Assembly: GCA_026129095.1 (NCBI GenBank)
Contig: JAHCIT010000005.1
Span: forward strand, 124,001-188,000
Direction: 5' to 3'
Length of the DNA stretch: 64,000 nt
Source: Deltaproteobacteria bacterium
Lineage (GTDB): Bacteria; JAGRBM01; JAHCIT01
In this document: positions 27,703 through 36,261 of the stretch, one piece after another
How the letters are laid out: each line of letters starts with the position of its first letter
Numbering within the stretch: position 1 is the first letter of the stretch
Translations under genes and position numbers: made by a program
Notes under the pieces: generated by a model
Told to the model about the DNA's origin: nothing
What the model saw: the letters and a program-made list of their open reading frames with translations, nothing else
Databases searched by the model: none

Positions 27703-28253
27703 GTCCTCCACATCCGATCGAAAGATTTTTCAATGCGAGTGCCGACGATATCATGTCGGCAATCGAGCACGGTTTTCGTGCACAAGTAGACGTTAAGGGA
27801 AAGCTTGCGGAACTGTTTCTGCACCGACAGCTGTGTGCTCTTGAAACTGGCGGCACAATTTCCAGACTCCAATGGCTCGATAGAGACAATCAGCCGGATT
27901 TTATATTTACCGCTCGCCAACATACGTTCCGTGTCGAGTGTAAGAATGTCCGAGCTGGCAGGGATCAAAGATATAGACAAAGCCCGCATCAGGAATGGTT
28001 CAAAGTCGAACTTCAGAAGACACGTTCCGGAACCGACAGGCAGGGGAACCGGACCCGAGGATACAGAACAGACCGGTTTGATATCCTTGCGGCGTGCCTG
28101 TTCAATCAGACCGGCCAGTGGAACTTCCTCTATGCTCACATACGTGATCTTGCCCACCGAAGAGACCTGCCAAGTATCTTGGAAATTATGCATCCGGTAC
28201 CTCCCGTTTCACAGGGAATATGGAAGGCCGATATCGAAGAGTTCCTCCGATAG
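27699..28253 (+). CDS. Putative type II restriction endonuclease (PD-(D/E)xK)
   Basis: A 184-residue protein with a PD-(D/E)xK-type active site: P66-D67 in QPDFIF, then E80-C-K82 in FRVECKN, 13 residues apart on adjacent strands. It sits between the controller and methyltransferase genes, overlapping the former by four bases, which is the standard place for the endonuclease. I do not recognise the specificity group. It would cut unmethylated DNA at a site protected by the downstream methyltransferase. The sequence is AT-richer than the chromosomal flanks. Confidence 0.82.
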   Translation: MSPPHPIERFFNASADDIMSAIEHGFRAQVDVKGKLAELFLHRQLCALETGGTISRLQWLDRDNQPDFIFTARQHTFRVECKNVRAGRDQRYRQSPHQEWFKVELQKTRSGTDRQGNRTRGYRTDRFDILAACLFNQTGQWNFLYAHIRDLAHRRDLPSILEIMHPVPPVSQGIWKADIEEFLR

Positions 28254-28276
28254 GAGCCATTTCTCTGAGACACCTC

Positions 28277-28289
28277 GTGACCTATACTC
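28277..28289 (+). promoter_or_regulatory. C-box-like promoter of the methyltransferase gene
   Basis: GTGACCTATACTC matches the known controller-box half-site GTGACTTATAGTC at 11 of 13 positions and contains TATACT (28283-28288) as a -10 hexamer. It ends 6 bases before the GTG start of the methyltransferase, so the transcript would be leaderless. A controller protein bound here would cover the -10. Confidence 0.6.
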
Positions 28290-28295
28290 TGCTCC

Positions 28296-29345
28296 GTGAA
28301 CAAATCGCCGCTGGATCATATTGAAGTCAATTACGCTACTGAACTGGGGCGTGCCTACTGTGGCAATGCGGAGCAGTTGCTTCGGTTGTTGCCCAAGGAG
28401 TCCGTAAACCTCGTATTTACATCTCCTCCGTATGCACTAGAGTTCAAAAAGGAATACGGTAACGTTGCAAAATCCGAATATGTTAGCTGGTTTCTAAAAT
28501 TTGCTCGCCACATCCACACGGCACTTGCCAATGACGGCAGTTTTGTCCTGAATATCGGTGGCAGTTACCAAGCGGGTTCTCCAACCCGTTCCCTATACCA
28601 TTTCAAGCTGCTTTTGGCTCTCTGCGAGGAGGTCGGTTTTCATCTCGCTCAGGAACTATTCTGGTATAACCCAGCAAAGTTACCAGCCCCTGCCGAGTGG
28701 GTGAACGTAAGACGAATCCGGGTCAAAGATTCAGTTGAATACTTGTGGTGGTTTTCCAAGGGATCTTTTCCCAAGGCTAATAACAAAAACGTCCTGAAGC
28801 CTTATTCGCCGGATATGGAACGTCTCATGGAGAGAGGATACAAGGCCAAGCTTCGGCCGTCCGGACATAACATCACAAACAAGTTCGACACGCGTCACGA
28901 AGGCTCTATCCCGTCTAACCTGCTGGAGCATGGGAACAACGACAGTAATGGGTTTTACCTGAAAGCCTGCCGCGAAGCCGGACTCAAGGTTCATCCGGCA
29001 AGATTTCCTCCTGCATTACCCAACTTTTTTATTAAACTGTTAACGAATCCTAGTGATCTGGTTCTGGATCCGTTTGCGGGCAGTAATACTACGGGTGCTG
29101 TAGCGGAAAAACTTGGCCGACGGTGGATCGCGTTCGAGCTGAATGAGGAATATCTGAAGGGCAGCCGTTTCAGGTTCGAACCCAATAAAACCGGGCAGCC
29201 GCCTAGGGAAGCTAGCCCGAAAAATTCAGCAGCCAGCAATAAATCCCAACTTTCATTTATGATTCGCGAAGAACCTCCCCCCTTGGCCAAATCTCCCAAA
29301 ACACCAGCAAAAAGAATGGCGAAACATCATCGAACCGTGCGCTAA
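28296..29345 (+). CDS. DNA methyltransferase of the R-M system (beta class, N4-cytosine type likely)
   Basis: A 349-residue methyltransferase. Motif IV is TSPPY at residues 42-46 and motif I is [10 protein letters not shown] beginning at residue 258, so the order IV then I defines the beta class. TSPPY is typical of N4-cytosine enzymes, with N6-adenine as the alternative. The region between them holds the target-recognition domain. It methylates the site cut by the upstream endonuclease. It begins at GTG 28296, 42 bases after the endonuclease stop, and appears to have its own promoter. The last about 50 residues are a basic low-complexity tail. Confidence 0.93.
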   Translation: MNKSPLDHIEVNYATELGRAYCGNAEQLLRLLPKESVNLVFTSPPYALEFKKEYGNVAKSEYVSWFLKFARHIHTALANDGSFVLNIGGSYQAGSPTRSLYHFKLLLALCEEVGFHLAQELFWYNPAKLPAPAEWVNVRRIRVKDSVEYLWWFSKGSFPKANNKNVLKPYSPDMERLMERGYKAKLRPSGHNITNKFDTRHEGSIPSNLLEHGNNDSNGFYLKACREAGLKVHPARFPPALPNFFIKLLTNPSDLVLDPFAGSNTTGAVAEKLGRRWIAFELNEEYLKGSRFRFEPNKTGQPPREASPKNSAASNKSQLSFMIREEPPPLAKSPKTPAKRMAKHHRTVR

Positions 29346-29483
29346 AGCCTGCCGCCGGACGAGTATGCGATCAGAATGTACAAGAACTATAGCGAATGGG
29401 GAGCAGCGATCTCGCTCCCCGCTCCTGCTGATCAGATTCCATACGGTTCGTCTGTAGTCGGGTTCATCCACCCGCAGCTGTAT

Positions 29484-29546
29484 TTCAGGGCGCCGTGAGT
29501 TCCGCCGTGGCGGTTTCCTCCAGCGTGTCGAGATCGAACGCCGATA
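29484..29546. repeat. Right copy of the 63-bp direct repeat (end of the propeller gene)
   Basis: Bases 29484-29546 match 27349-27411 at 59 of 63 positions. Here the repeat is the genuine 3' end of the beta-propeller lipoprotein gene, so the gene is intact despite the neighbouring cassette. Three of the four differences do not change the encoded residue; the fourth exchanges Thr for Ala. Confidence 0.95.
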
Positions 29547-31647
29547 CCCGCACCGTGCCGATCAGGTAGACATGGTCGCCGACAAACACCGACCGGCGGA
29601 CCCGGTTCGGCATGCAGTAAAAGAGGGGGTCCTCGCACTCGCCCGCCTCGGCATCCTGGGCGAGGCTGCCCGCGTGCGAGAGGGTACCGCCATCAACCTC
29701 GACAAGCTCCAGTGTCGTCGAATACTCGTAGTCGTCAGAATCGAAACGGTACCGCTCCATCGGGATGGCCAGCAGCGAATGGGGCGGCCAGTACTGGAAC
29801 GCCTTGTGCTCCCAGGTGGCCTCACTCCATCCGCCGCCCAGGAGCGCGCCGAGGTCCAGCGTGTCCGACTGGACCGGCGCGGCAAAGTCGCTGACATCGA
29901 ACAATGCCACCTGCGTGGACCAGTCGAAGGTTTCCGTATCGACGGCGAAGCCGACCGTGAGCAGCCGGTCCCCCGCCAGCGGATGGATGTAAGTGGAAAC
30001 ACCCGGCACCTCGACATGCCCGGCGACTGACGGCGCAGCCGGATCTGCCAGATCGATCGCCCAGAGCGGATCGATGTTCCGGAACGTCACCAGGAACGCC
30101 TTGTCCTCCAGAAACCGCGCCGCCCAGATGCTTTCACCCCTGGCGATGCCGCCCAGATGCCCGGTCACTTCGAGCGAATCCCCGCCTTCCATCACATAGA
30201 CATGATTGACCGGCTCCACGCGCCGGACTCCCCACCACCAGGGGAAGCCGCCGCTCGTCACGGCAATCCGCACACGGTTCTCCCGCTCCGAGAGCGCAAA
30301 CGGGCCGTACAGGGTCCCCTCCACGCGGCCGCTTCCGGTATAGGCGGTATTAGCCCCGTCCAGATGGAAACGGTGCAGGTTGGTATGGCCGGGCAGTATC
30401 TCCTGATCCCAGAACCACCACGAGGCGAACGCCTCGTCGGCGACCAGCAGCGTGTCCCCGCTGGAATAGACATGACTCGCGCCCGTGGCGACCTGCAGGA
30501 CCGGCGATTCCGCGAGATCGCCCGACAGGTCCAGCGTCCGGATCGTGGTGAAGCTGCGGGACCAGGAGTCCTCCGGGAGCGCGAAGTTCTGGCAGTTCTC
30601 CCCAGAAAGGCTCTCCAGATCGTACCCGCCGTCACCATCGCTCACGGCCGACTGCGGCGCGAAATCGGCCAGGCCCATGCGTGCAATGATCCGGTCGTTC
30701 TTCCCGATCGCCTCGATGACCGCGCTGCGGATAGCCGCCCATCTCTGGAGATCGCTGCCGCCGCCTTCCCAGAACCAGTCCGGAAGCTCCGGCCAGTAGT
30801 TGAGGGCGTCGGCCGCCTTGCCCCCGAAGGTGACCACCCGCACCACTCCATCCGTGAGCCGCGCCGCCCGGTAGTCGCCCTCCGTGTAGATTTCGTGCAG
30901 CACCGCCGGACCCGTCCGGTCGGTAACATCCAGAACGGCGATCTTGATGATGCTGTTCCACCAGTAGCCGGGCCCCGCGATGTCGATGGCCGGTTCCGCG
31001 CCGGGCGACCCAGGCGAACTGCCCCAGTCGCCAAGGCCAATGCCACCGGGCTGGGACCGGAGCGGATGGCCTTCAGGGAGATCCCACGGACTTACCGCCG
31101 AAACCACCACCGCCGTGTTCCCGTCCAGCAGGAGTTCCAGCGGCCAGCCCTCGACTGCCGTACGCGAACGGACGGCAAGGTCCCCCGGCTCCGGGATCTC
31201 CAGGATCACGATGTCCGTGGGGCCAAGGACATAGAGGTAGGTCCCGTCGGTCTTGACGATATCGCCCTCGTCAGCCGCCGCCTCCTGGTTGTTGGTACCC
31301 GAATAGGCCGGTCCGTCACTGCGGCCCGCGCCGCCGAGCGCCATGTCCACTTCCGCTCCGCCCAGTACCGGCACCGGAATGCCACCGCTCATGCTGCCAC
31401 GAAGGGCCTGCTCGGCCTGGAGTAGCATCACACGCATCTCCTGGCTGAGTCCGCGGCGAAGCCGCTCCTCCAGTTCGCTGCACGATGCCGGGACCGTGAG
31501 CGCCGCACTCGTCATCACGCGAGGCTCCAGATCGACCGGCTCCAGGGCAAACCCGCCGCCTGACGAACAGGCGGCCAGCGCGCACATGATTGCAAAAAGA
31601 ACGGGGAGCGGCGCTCCCGCTCCCCGTTTCTTCTGGCCGTGCATCAT
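29485..31647 (-). CDS. Beta-propeller lipoprotein (secreted propeller family, COG4880-like)
   Basis: ATG 31647, preceded by GGAG, starts a signal peptide with lipobox ALAAC; the longer frame upstream runs into the preceding gene. The 720-residue protein carries the family segment NNQEAAADEGDIVKTDGTYLYVL, followed by repeated four-strand blade sequences such as LYGPFALSERENRVRIAV, and a long acidic and tryptophan-rich body. It is predicted to be anchored in an outer or inner membrane leaflet facing the periplasm. Function is unknown. It is the last gene of a three-gene operon, and its 3' end carries the right copy of the R-M repeat. Confidence 0.85.
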   Translation of the reverse strand: MMHGQKKRGAGAPLPVLFAIMCALAACSSGGGFALEPVDLEPRVMTSAALTVPASCSELEERLRRGLSQEMRVMLLQAEQALRGSMSGGIPVPVLGGAEVDMALGGAGRSDGPAYSGTNNQEAAADEGDIVKTDGTYLYVLGPTDIVILEIPEPGDLAVRSRTAVEGWPLELLLDGNTAVVVSAVSPWDLPEGHPLRSQPGGIGLGDWGSSPGSPGAEPAIDIAGPGYWWNSIIKIAVLDVTDRTGPAVLHEIYTEGDYRAARLTDGVVRVVTFGGKAADALNYWPELPDWFWEGGGSDLQRWAAIRSAVIEAIGKNDRIIARMGLADFAPQSAVSDGDGGYDLESLSGENCQNFALPEDSWSRSFTTIRTLDLSGDLAESPVLQVATGASHVYSSGDTLLVADEAFASWWFWDQEILPGHTNLHRFHLDGANTAYTGSGRVEGTLYGPFALSERENRVRIAVTSGGFPWWWGVRRVEPVNHVYVMEGGDSLEVTGHLGGIARGESIWAARFLEDKAFLVTFRNIDPLWAIDLADPAAPSVAGHVEVPGVSTYIHPLAGDRLLTVGFAVDTETFDWSTQVALFDVSDFAAPVQSDTLDLGALLGGGWSEATWEHKAFQYWPPHSLLAIPMERYRFDSDDYEYSTTLELVEVDGGTLSHAGSLAQDAEAGECEDPLFYCMPNRVRRSVFVGDHVYLIGTVRVSAFDLDTLEETATAELTAP

Positions 31648-31651
31648 CAGT

Positions 31652-32470
31652 TCACTCCGCAACCGCTCCGGAAGCTTCGATTGCCGTGGCCAGCACGCTC
31701 TCGATATCCGAGCAGTCGCCCGTACCATTGGCGATCGTGAGCACATCACCCGACAGTTCCAGGTCCTCGCTGGCGACGCAGGCGGTGAGCGGCAGACCGG
31801 CAAACCAGTCCGTCACTTCCATGGCCAGCCTGAAATCGCCCGTGTGCGGCAGCGACACCGGCCCCGGCAGGACTACCGGCAGCGGATCGCTGATCCCAAG
31901 GGAGAAGAAAGTCCCGTCACCGGGATCGCCGAAGGAGCCGCTCGCCACGAGGGATTTCCCGTTGAGGGGCGAACCGGCATCGATCAGGCCGTCAGCCGGA
32001 TCGCCCGGCTCCAGTTCAAACAGGACGCTGCCGAAAACGGTGAGCGGCAGCGGGACATCGGCCAGTGACGGCGTGATGCGGCCGGAACGCAGGTTGACCC
32101 GGAAGGGCCCGTTGATGCTCACCAGGCCGGCATCGCAGGTAACCAGCGGAGCGACCATGATCTCGCTGAACCGTCCGCACGTGACATCGGACGGGAGCTC
32201 CAGCACGATCCGCTTCAGGTAGGCCGCCGAGGCGTCGAACCGGAACGGCGCGCCGTCACTGTCCCGTGCGACCGGCACCCCGCCGTCTGTCTCATCCGAA
32301 ACCAGCCGGAACGTCACGCGGGTATAGAGCCCATAGACGCCGCCGCCATCGATGACCGGATCGAAACCGACCGGCTCTATCCCGTTGCCGGTCCAGGTGC
32401 CATCGCAGGAGAGCGCCACCGCCAGCAGCGGCAGGGCGAGCAGGTGAAACAGGGAGCGGTTCAATCTCAC
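31652..32470 (-). CDS. Lipoprotein of unknown function
   Basis: A 272-residue protein with signal peptide and lipobox VALSC, beginning MRLNRSLFHLLALPLLA. The mature part is glycine-, valine- and aspartate-rich with predicted beta strands and four to six cysteines (for example DVTCGRF, LVTCDAG, LTACVAS, GDCSDI), suggesting disulfide bonds in the periplasm. I do not recognise a domain. Its start overlaps the end of the TIGR02147 regulator gene by four bases and its stop lies 4 bases before the propeller gene start, so the three are translated as one unit. Confidence 0.75.
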   Translation of the reverse strand: MRLNRSLFHLLALPLLAVALSCDGTWTGNGIEPVGFDPVIDGGGVYGLYTRVTFRLVSDETDGGVPVARDSDGAPFRFDASAAYLKRIVLELPSDVTCGRFSEIMVAPLVTCDAGLVSINGPFRVNLRSGRITPSLADVPLPLTVFGSVLFELEPGDPADGLIDAGSPLNGKSLVASGSFGDPGDGTFFSLGISDPLPVVLPGPVSLPHTGDFRLAMEVTDWFAGLPLTACVASEDLELSGDVLTIANGTGDCSDIESVLATAIEASGAVAE

Positions 32471-33333
32471 GGCTTTTTTCCTCCTGTCACGGCGAAAAGC
32501 TGCATACCGAGCACATAGACCTCTCGGGGCTCGTCTCCGCGCGGGGCGTCTTCGATCCGGTTCAGCAGGTTCTTGCCGAACTCCTCGATTTCACGGCAGA
32601 TAAGTTCGTACTGTTCCCGCGTCAACGCGATCGTCACCGAAGTCACGTTACGTTCTTCCCGCGGCAGGTTATCCATGCTGCTGGCCGCCAGGGTGAGCAT
32701 CTCCCGGTGGTAGTTACGGGCCGCCAGGAGCTCGACCGGGGATTCGGCCGACAGTTTGGGCGAATCGAGTTCGAGTTTCCCGTCGCCGTTGCGCCTGACG
32801 AGCCCCAGATCCTCCAGGCGCGTGAGCGCCTTCTGTGCTTCGCTCCTGGTGACCGGGGGTTTCAGCCTTTTGGCGATCCACTCGGGGTCTTCACGGAAGT
32901 CAGGCAGCAGGAACATCTCGCGCACGGGGATATTGTGCCAGGCCGAATACACCTCGTACTGGCTGCGCTTCATCTTCGCCGCGCTGGTCACCGGGTGCGG
33001 GGACCGGCGAAGCTGCTGGTAATACCGGTTCCGTTCATCGTCGGTCCCGGCCTGGCTGAACATGACGAGCGCCTCGAAGGCGTCGCGCTCCCGGGCATCC
33101 AGTCCCAGTGCCTTGGAGAAGCGGCCAATCGAGTCGGCCGTGAGGTTCCGCTTGCCGTCGATCACCAGCTTCAGGAAGCTGGAGGTGTTGAACCCGGCCT
33201 TGCGGGCAAACTGGCGGTGCGAGAAGCCCGGCCCGCTCTCCTTGAGGAACTGGATCATGTCCCTCAGGTAGTCCCGGTAGTCATCGTAGGCGGCCGGACT
33301 GGGGCGCTCGGGCGTTGTTCTCTCGTCAGCCAT
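32467..33333 (-). CDS. TIGR02147-family regulatory protein with N-terminal HTH
   Basis: A 288-residue protein. The N-terminal part (YRDYLRDMIQFLKESG, then FSHRQFARKAGFNTSSFLKLVIDGKRNLT) is the HTH of the TIGR02147 family, followed by a helical region with EAQKALTRLEDLGLVRR. In Fibrobacter and Bdellovibrio-type genomes these proteins often sit directly upstream of secreted or lipoprotein genes. Here the gene overlaps the next lipoprotein gene by four bases. It likely controls its own operon, possibly through the inverted repeat at 33375-33390. Confidence 0.85.
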   Translation of the reverse strand: MADERTTPERPSPAAYDDYRDYLRDMIQFLKESGPGFSHRQFARKAGFNTSSFLKLVIDGKRNLTADSIGRFSKALGLDARERDAFEALVMFSQAGTDDERNRYYQQLRRSPHPVTSAAKMKRSQYEVYSAWHNIPVREMFLLPDFREDPEWIAKRLKPPVTRSEAQKALTRLEDLGLVRRNGDGKLELDSPKLSAESPVELLAARNYHREMLTLAASSMDNLPREERNVTSVTIALTREQYELICREIEEFGKNLLNRIEDAPRGDEPREVYVLGMQLFAVTGGKKP

Positions 33334-33374
33334 GAAAGTCAGCTTAATGATCTACAAAAACTCCAGTAATGTAA

Positions 33375-33390
33375 AGAGGTTAGTGCCTCT
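33375..33390. promoter_or_regulatory. Inverted repeat upstream of the TIGR02147 operon
   Basis: AGAGG and CCTCT flank a 6-base centre (TTAGTG) at 33375-33390, 42 bases upstream of the TIGR02147 gene's start, within an AT-rich patch. On the minus strand it lies just ahead of TTTACA, a possible -35 element. It could be an operator for the operon's own HTH protein, or a chance palindrome. Confidence 0.3.
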
Positions 33391-33532
33391 AAATGTTTTC
33401 TTTCCGAGAACACTTTAAGTCACAGATGGTCAGGTTTCCTGCCATTCCCGTTGATGCCGGTGGACCAGTCGCCGGCCGAAGTGCCAGATTGGCCCCGGCC
33501 TGAAACTGCCAACCTGCGGTAACCATTGAGCT

Positions 33533-34843
33533 ATGCCCATCGACATCTCCAGGCTTGATCTTGGCGGAGCCGCCGAAATCCCCGACGAACCGGACTACCT
33601 CGTCATCGGGGCGGGACCGGCCGGTTCCAGCGCCGCCGCCCGGCTCGCGCAAGCCGGGAAAACGGTTTACCTCGCCGATTACGCCCGGTTTCCCCGCGAA
33701 AAAGTGTGTGGCGACGGCCTTTCGCCCAACGCCGTCAGCTCCCTGATGGAGATCGGCATCGGCCCGGAACAGTTCGAGGGGCATTACACCCCCATCACCC
33801 ACGTCCGGCTCGTGGCCCCTTCCGGCCGGGGTTTCGTGGCGGCCTATCCCGAAAACGGTCGGGCAAAAGTCCGCTCCGGTTATGTGGTCCCGCGCCGCGA
33901 ACTGGACGCGCTGATCCTCGCCCATGCAGTCAGGAGCGGAGCCAGGTTCCGCACCGGCGTCCGCCTCCGGAAGGCCGAATGGGAAAACGGCCAGCCGGTG
34001 CTCACCGTGGACGACAACGGAACCATCCGCCGCCTGACCCCCCGGAACCTCATCGCCGCCGATGGCGAGTTCAGCCTCATCCGCCGGGGGCTCGTGCAGA
34101 AATCCCGCGAGGTCCAGTCCCTCGCAATCCGTGCCTACTACGAAGGCTGCACGGCCCCGGCGCACATGGAAATCCACTTCCCGGCGGAACTGAAACCCGG
34201 CTACGGCTGGATATTCCCCGAAACGGACGGACGGCTCAATGTGGGCGTCTATGTCTACCAGCACACGCTGGACAAAGGCCTCGACATCCACGAGGCGTTC
34301 CGGTTCTTCACCGGACAGTACGAGCCGGCACTCCGCTACCTGAAGGGCGGCCGCATCTGCGGCAATCCCCGGGGCTATCCGATCACCTTCTACGAACCTT
34401 CGCGGGAACCCGGCTGCCGGCGGGTGCTGCTCGCCGGAGACGCCGCCGGGGTGGCCGACAACCTGACCGGAGAGGGTATTTTCCAGGCGATCCGCACCGG
34501 CATTGATGCCGCCGGTGCCCTGCTCCACTCGCCGGAGACCGCCGTGGACGCCTATCAGGCGAAGCTCGCCGGGCAGTTTTCGGAAGCCCGGACGCGGGGG
34601 CGGTTCATCGGCTGGGTGCTGGAACACTTCGCGTGGTTCATCAACTTCCTGTTCCGCCGGTGCGAGGCAAACAGCTACGTGAAGGACCGCGTGTTCCGGG
34701 TGGTGAACGCCGATGCCCCGCTCTGGCACTTCTTTACTCCCTCCCTGTGGCTCCACATCTTCGCCGGGGGCAGCGACCGGAAACTGCCGGATACGGGAAC
34801 CGGTGCCGGAAAACCCCGGTCCCTAACCTCCTGTAAACCCTGA
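33533..34843 (+). CDS. FAD-dependent geranylgeranyl-reductase-family oxidoreductase
   Basis: A 436-residue flavoprotein. The N-terminal GAGPAGSSAAARLAQAG is the FAD-binding Rossmann motif, FPREKVCGDGLSP is typical of the geranylgeranyl reductase group, and LLAGDAAGVADNLTGEGI is the second FAD motif. Members saturate the isoprenoid chains of quinones, chlorophyll or membrane lipids, or act on other hydrophobic substrates. No isoprenoid gene is adjacent. It stands as a single gene divergent from the TIGR02147 operon. No Shine-Dalgarno is obvious before ATG 33533. Confidence 0.88.
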   Translation: MPIDISRLDLGGAAEIPDEPDYLVIGAGPAGSSAAARLAQAGKTVYLADYARFPREKVCGDGLSPNAVSSLMEIGIGPEQFEGHYTPITHVRLVAPSGRGFVAAYPENGRAKVRSGYVVPRRELDALILAHAVRSGARFRTGVRLRKAEWENGQPVLTVDDNGTIRRLTPRNLIAADGEFSLIRRGLVQKSREVQSLAIRAYYEGCTAPAHMEIHFPAELKPGYGWIFPETDGRLNVGVYVYQHTLDKGLDIHEAFRFFTGQYEPALRYLKGGRICGNPRGYPITFYEPSREPGCRRVLLAGDAAGVADNLTGEGIFQAIRTGIDAAGALLHSPETAVDAYQAKLAGQFSEARTRGRFIGWVLEHFAWFINFLFRRCEANSYVKDRVFRVVNADAPLWHFFTPSLWLHIFAGGSDRKLPDTGTGAGKPRSLTSCKP

Positions 34844-34863
34844 TAAACGGACCCTTTCCCGCG

Positions 34864-34893
34864 TTGACGCCCCCTTTGCCGCCGCTGCATACT
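34864..34893 (+). promoter_or_regulatory. Candidate promoter of the IPT/TIG lipoprotein gene
   Basis: TTGACG at 34864-34869 and CATACT at 34888-34893 are separated by 18 bases. The ATG at 34910 lies 16 bases after the -10, and no Shine-Dalgarno is visible, so the 5' leader would be only a few bases long. Confidence 0.5.
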
Positions 34894-34909
34894 GGTCCCC
34901 AGTAAACCT

Positions 34910-36256
34910 ATGCGAAGCGTTTCCGGCAGGTTCCTTGACGGTATCCGGGCGGCTGTCCTTGCGGGCGTGCTGCTTGGAGCGGCAGCCTGCGTGAACGAGC
35001 AGCGCATACTTTCCGACACTGACGATCCCAACGCCCCGACCCGCGCCCCAACCATCACGACAGTGATAGCCCCGGCGGATCAGGGGCTCGCCCCGGCATC
35101 CTGCGGCAACCCGATCGAGCCATGGGGACCGGCCGGCGGCAACACCGAGATCATCGTCAGCGGCGACAACTTCCTCTCCGGGGCCTCGTTTTTCGTGGGC
35201 GGACAGCCCGCACAGGTGTCCGGAACCGTGCAGACGGGGCAGGCGCGTATCATCACGCCACCGGGACGGCCCGGTGCCGTTGATGTCATCGTGGTAAACC
35301 CCAACGGCACCCTGGGAAGAAAACCCGGCGCGTTCGTCTACTGCGCCGAGCCCGCCAGGGTTTGCCTGAACTTCCTGACGGGTTCCGGTTGCCCGATACC
35401 CGTCGATGACGACGAGGATGGCGTCTTCTGTCCCGTCGATTCGGTCACGGCATTATCCTGCCCCGTGGGGCCTGACGACCTGAATCCGAAGGTGGAAGTG
35501 GGCGGCATTTTCCCGGTGCGCGTGCGCGTCCGGAACCTGCCGGGCGGGGATGACCTCCGCGGCGTGGAGTTCTGCGCCGCCCCACCCTGCGATCTCGACA
35601 ACTCGGATGACATCGATGTGGCGGTGACTGCCTCCGACGGCGCTTCCATCGCCCTGTTTGCCGGCCCGACGCCCACCTCGCGCGACCTGATGGTCGGCGA
35701 AACCGGCGTGTTCCGCTACGATTTTGCCGCGCTCACCCCGGGCTCCATCGGCCTCGGCGTAAGGATTTCCGGATACAACGACCGGCTGAACTCGATCCTG
35801 CTGTTCCCTGCCGGGGGACCGGTGCAGCATCCGGCCACCTTCCGGCTGACGCCGCTCCAGGCGATCGTGTCGGTCAACTCCGAGCGGGTGTCGGCGGGTG
35901 ACCAGATCCGCGTCACCGTCAACATCGGAAACGCCGGCCCCCGGGCGCTTGCCCAGGTGGCGCCGAGTACTCCCACTTGCAACGGCGATGGCGATGCGAC
36001 GCTGCGCTTTTCCAGCGTGCCCACGGAAGCGGAGGCCCTGCCGGTGCTGCCGCCGTTCGGCGTAACCGAATTCATCCTGATCTATGAGGCCCGCTGCGAG
36101 GGCTCGCTCTTGTTCTCCTCCATCGCCAGCGCCCTGGACATCGAACTGGCCGATCCGGTGGTCGAGGGCGTCGAGCGGACGAGCCCCCTCATCACCATCG
36201 AAGGTTCGCTCGAAAGCTGCGATCTGGAACCCGAACGGATCGACTGTCCGCGCTAG
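34910..36256 (+). CDS. Lipoprotein with IPT/TIG immunoglobulin-like domain
   Basis: A 448-residue protein with a signal peptide ending in lipobox GAAAC. Residues about 45-145 form an IPT/TIG domain: GPAGGNTEIIVSGDNFLSG and RPGAVDVIVVNPNGTLG are the family's typical strands. The rest has several more beta-sandwich-like stretches with paired cysteines and an aspartate-rich loop (VDDDEDGVFCP) that might bind calcium. It should be anchored to a membrane facing the periplasm or cell surface. The function is unknown. It converges on the adenosyltransferase gene. Confidence 0.78.
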   Translation: MRSVSGRFLDGIRAAVLAGVLLGAAACVNEQRILSDTDDPNAPTRAPTITTVIAPADQGLAPASCGNPIEPWGPAGGNTEIIVSGDNFLSGASFFVGGQPAQVSGTVQTGQARIITPPGRPGAVDVIVVNPNGTLGRKPGAFVYCAEPARVCLNFLTGSGCPIPVDDDEDGVFCPVDSVTALSCPVGPDDLNPKVEVGGIFPVRVRVRNLPGGDDLRGVEFCAAPPCDLDNSDDIDVAVTASDGASIALFAGPTPTSRDLMVGETGVFRYDFAALTPGSIGLGVRISGYNDRLNSILLFPAGGPVQHPATFRLTPLQAIVSVNSERVSAGDQIRVTVNIGNAGPRALAQVAPSTPTCNGDGDATLRFSSVPTEAEALPVLPPFGVTEFILIYEARCEGSLLFSSIASALDIELADPVVEGVERTSPLITIEGSLESCDLEPERIDCPR

Positions 36257-36261
36257 AAAAC

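Larger units (their letters stand above)
27412..29483 (+). mobile_element. Type II restriction-modification cassette between direct repeats
   Basis: This 2072-base segment between the two 63-bp repeats carries only the controller, endonuclease and methyltransferase genes, all on the plus strand. Its codons are clearly richer in A and T than those of both flanks, and the repeat copies the end of the neighbouring gene. No integrase, transposase or terminal inverted repeat is visible. It therefore looks like a laterally acquired R-M unit inserted at, or recombined into, the 3' end of the propeller gene. Confidence 0.85.

Noticed and set aside
27412-29483. Insertion sequence or integrase-driven island at the R-M cassette
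   Set aside because: No transposase, integrase or terminal inverted repeats were found; only the 63-bp direct repeats.
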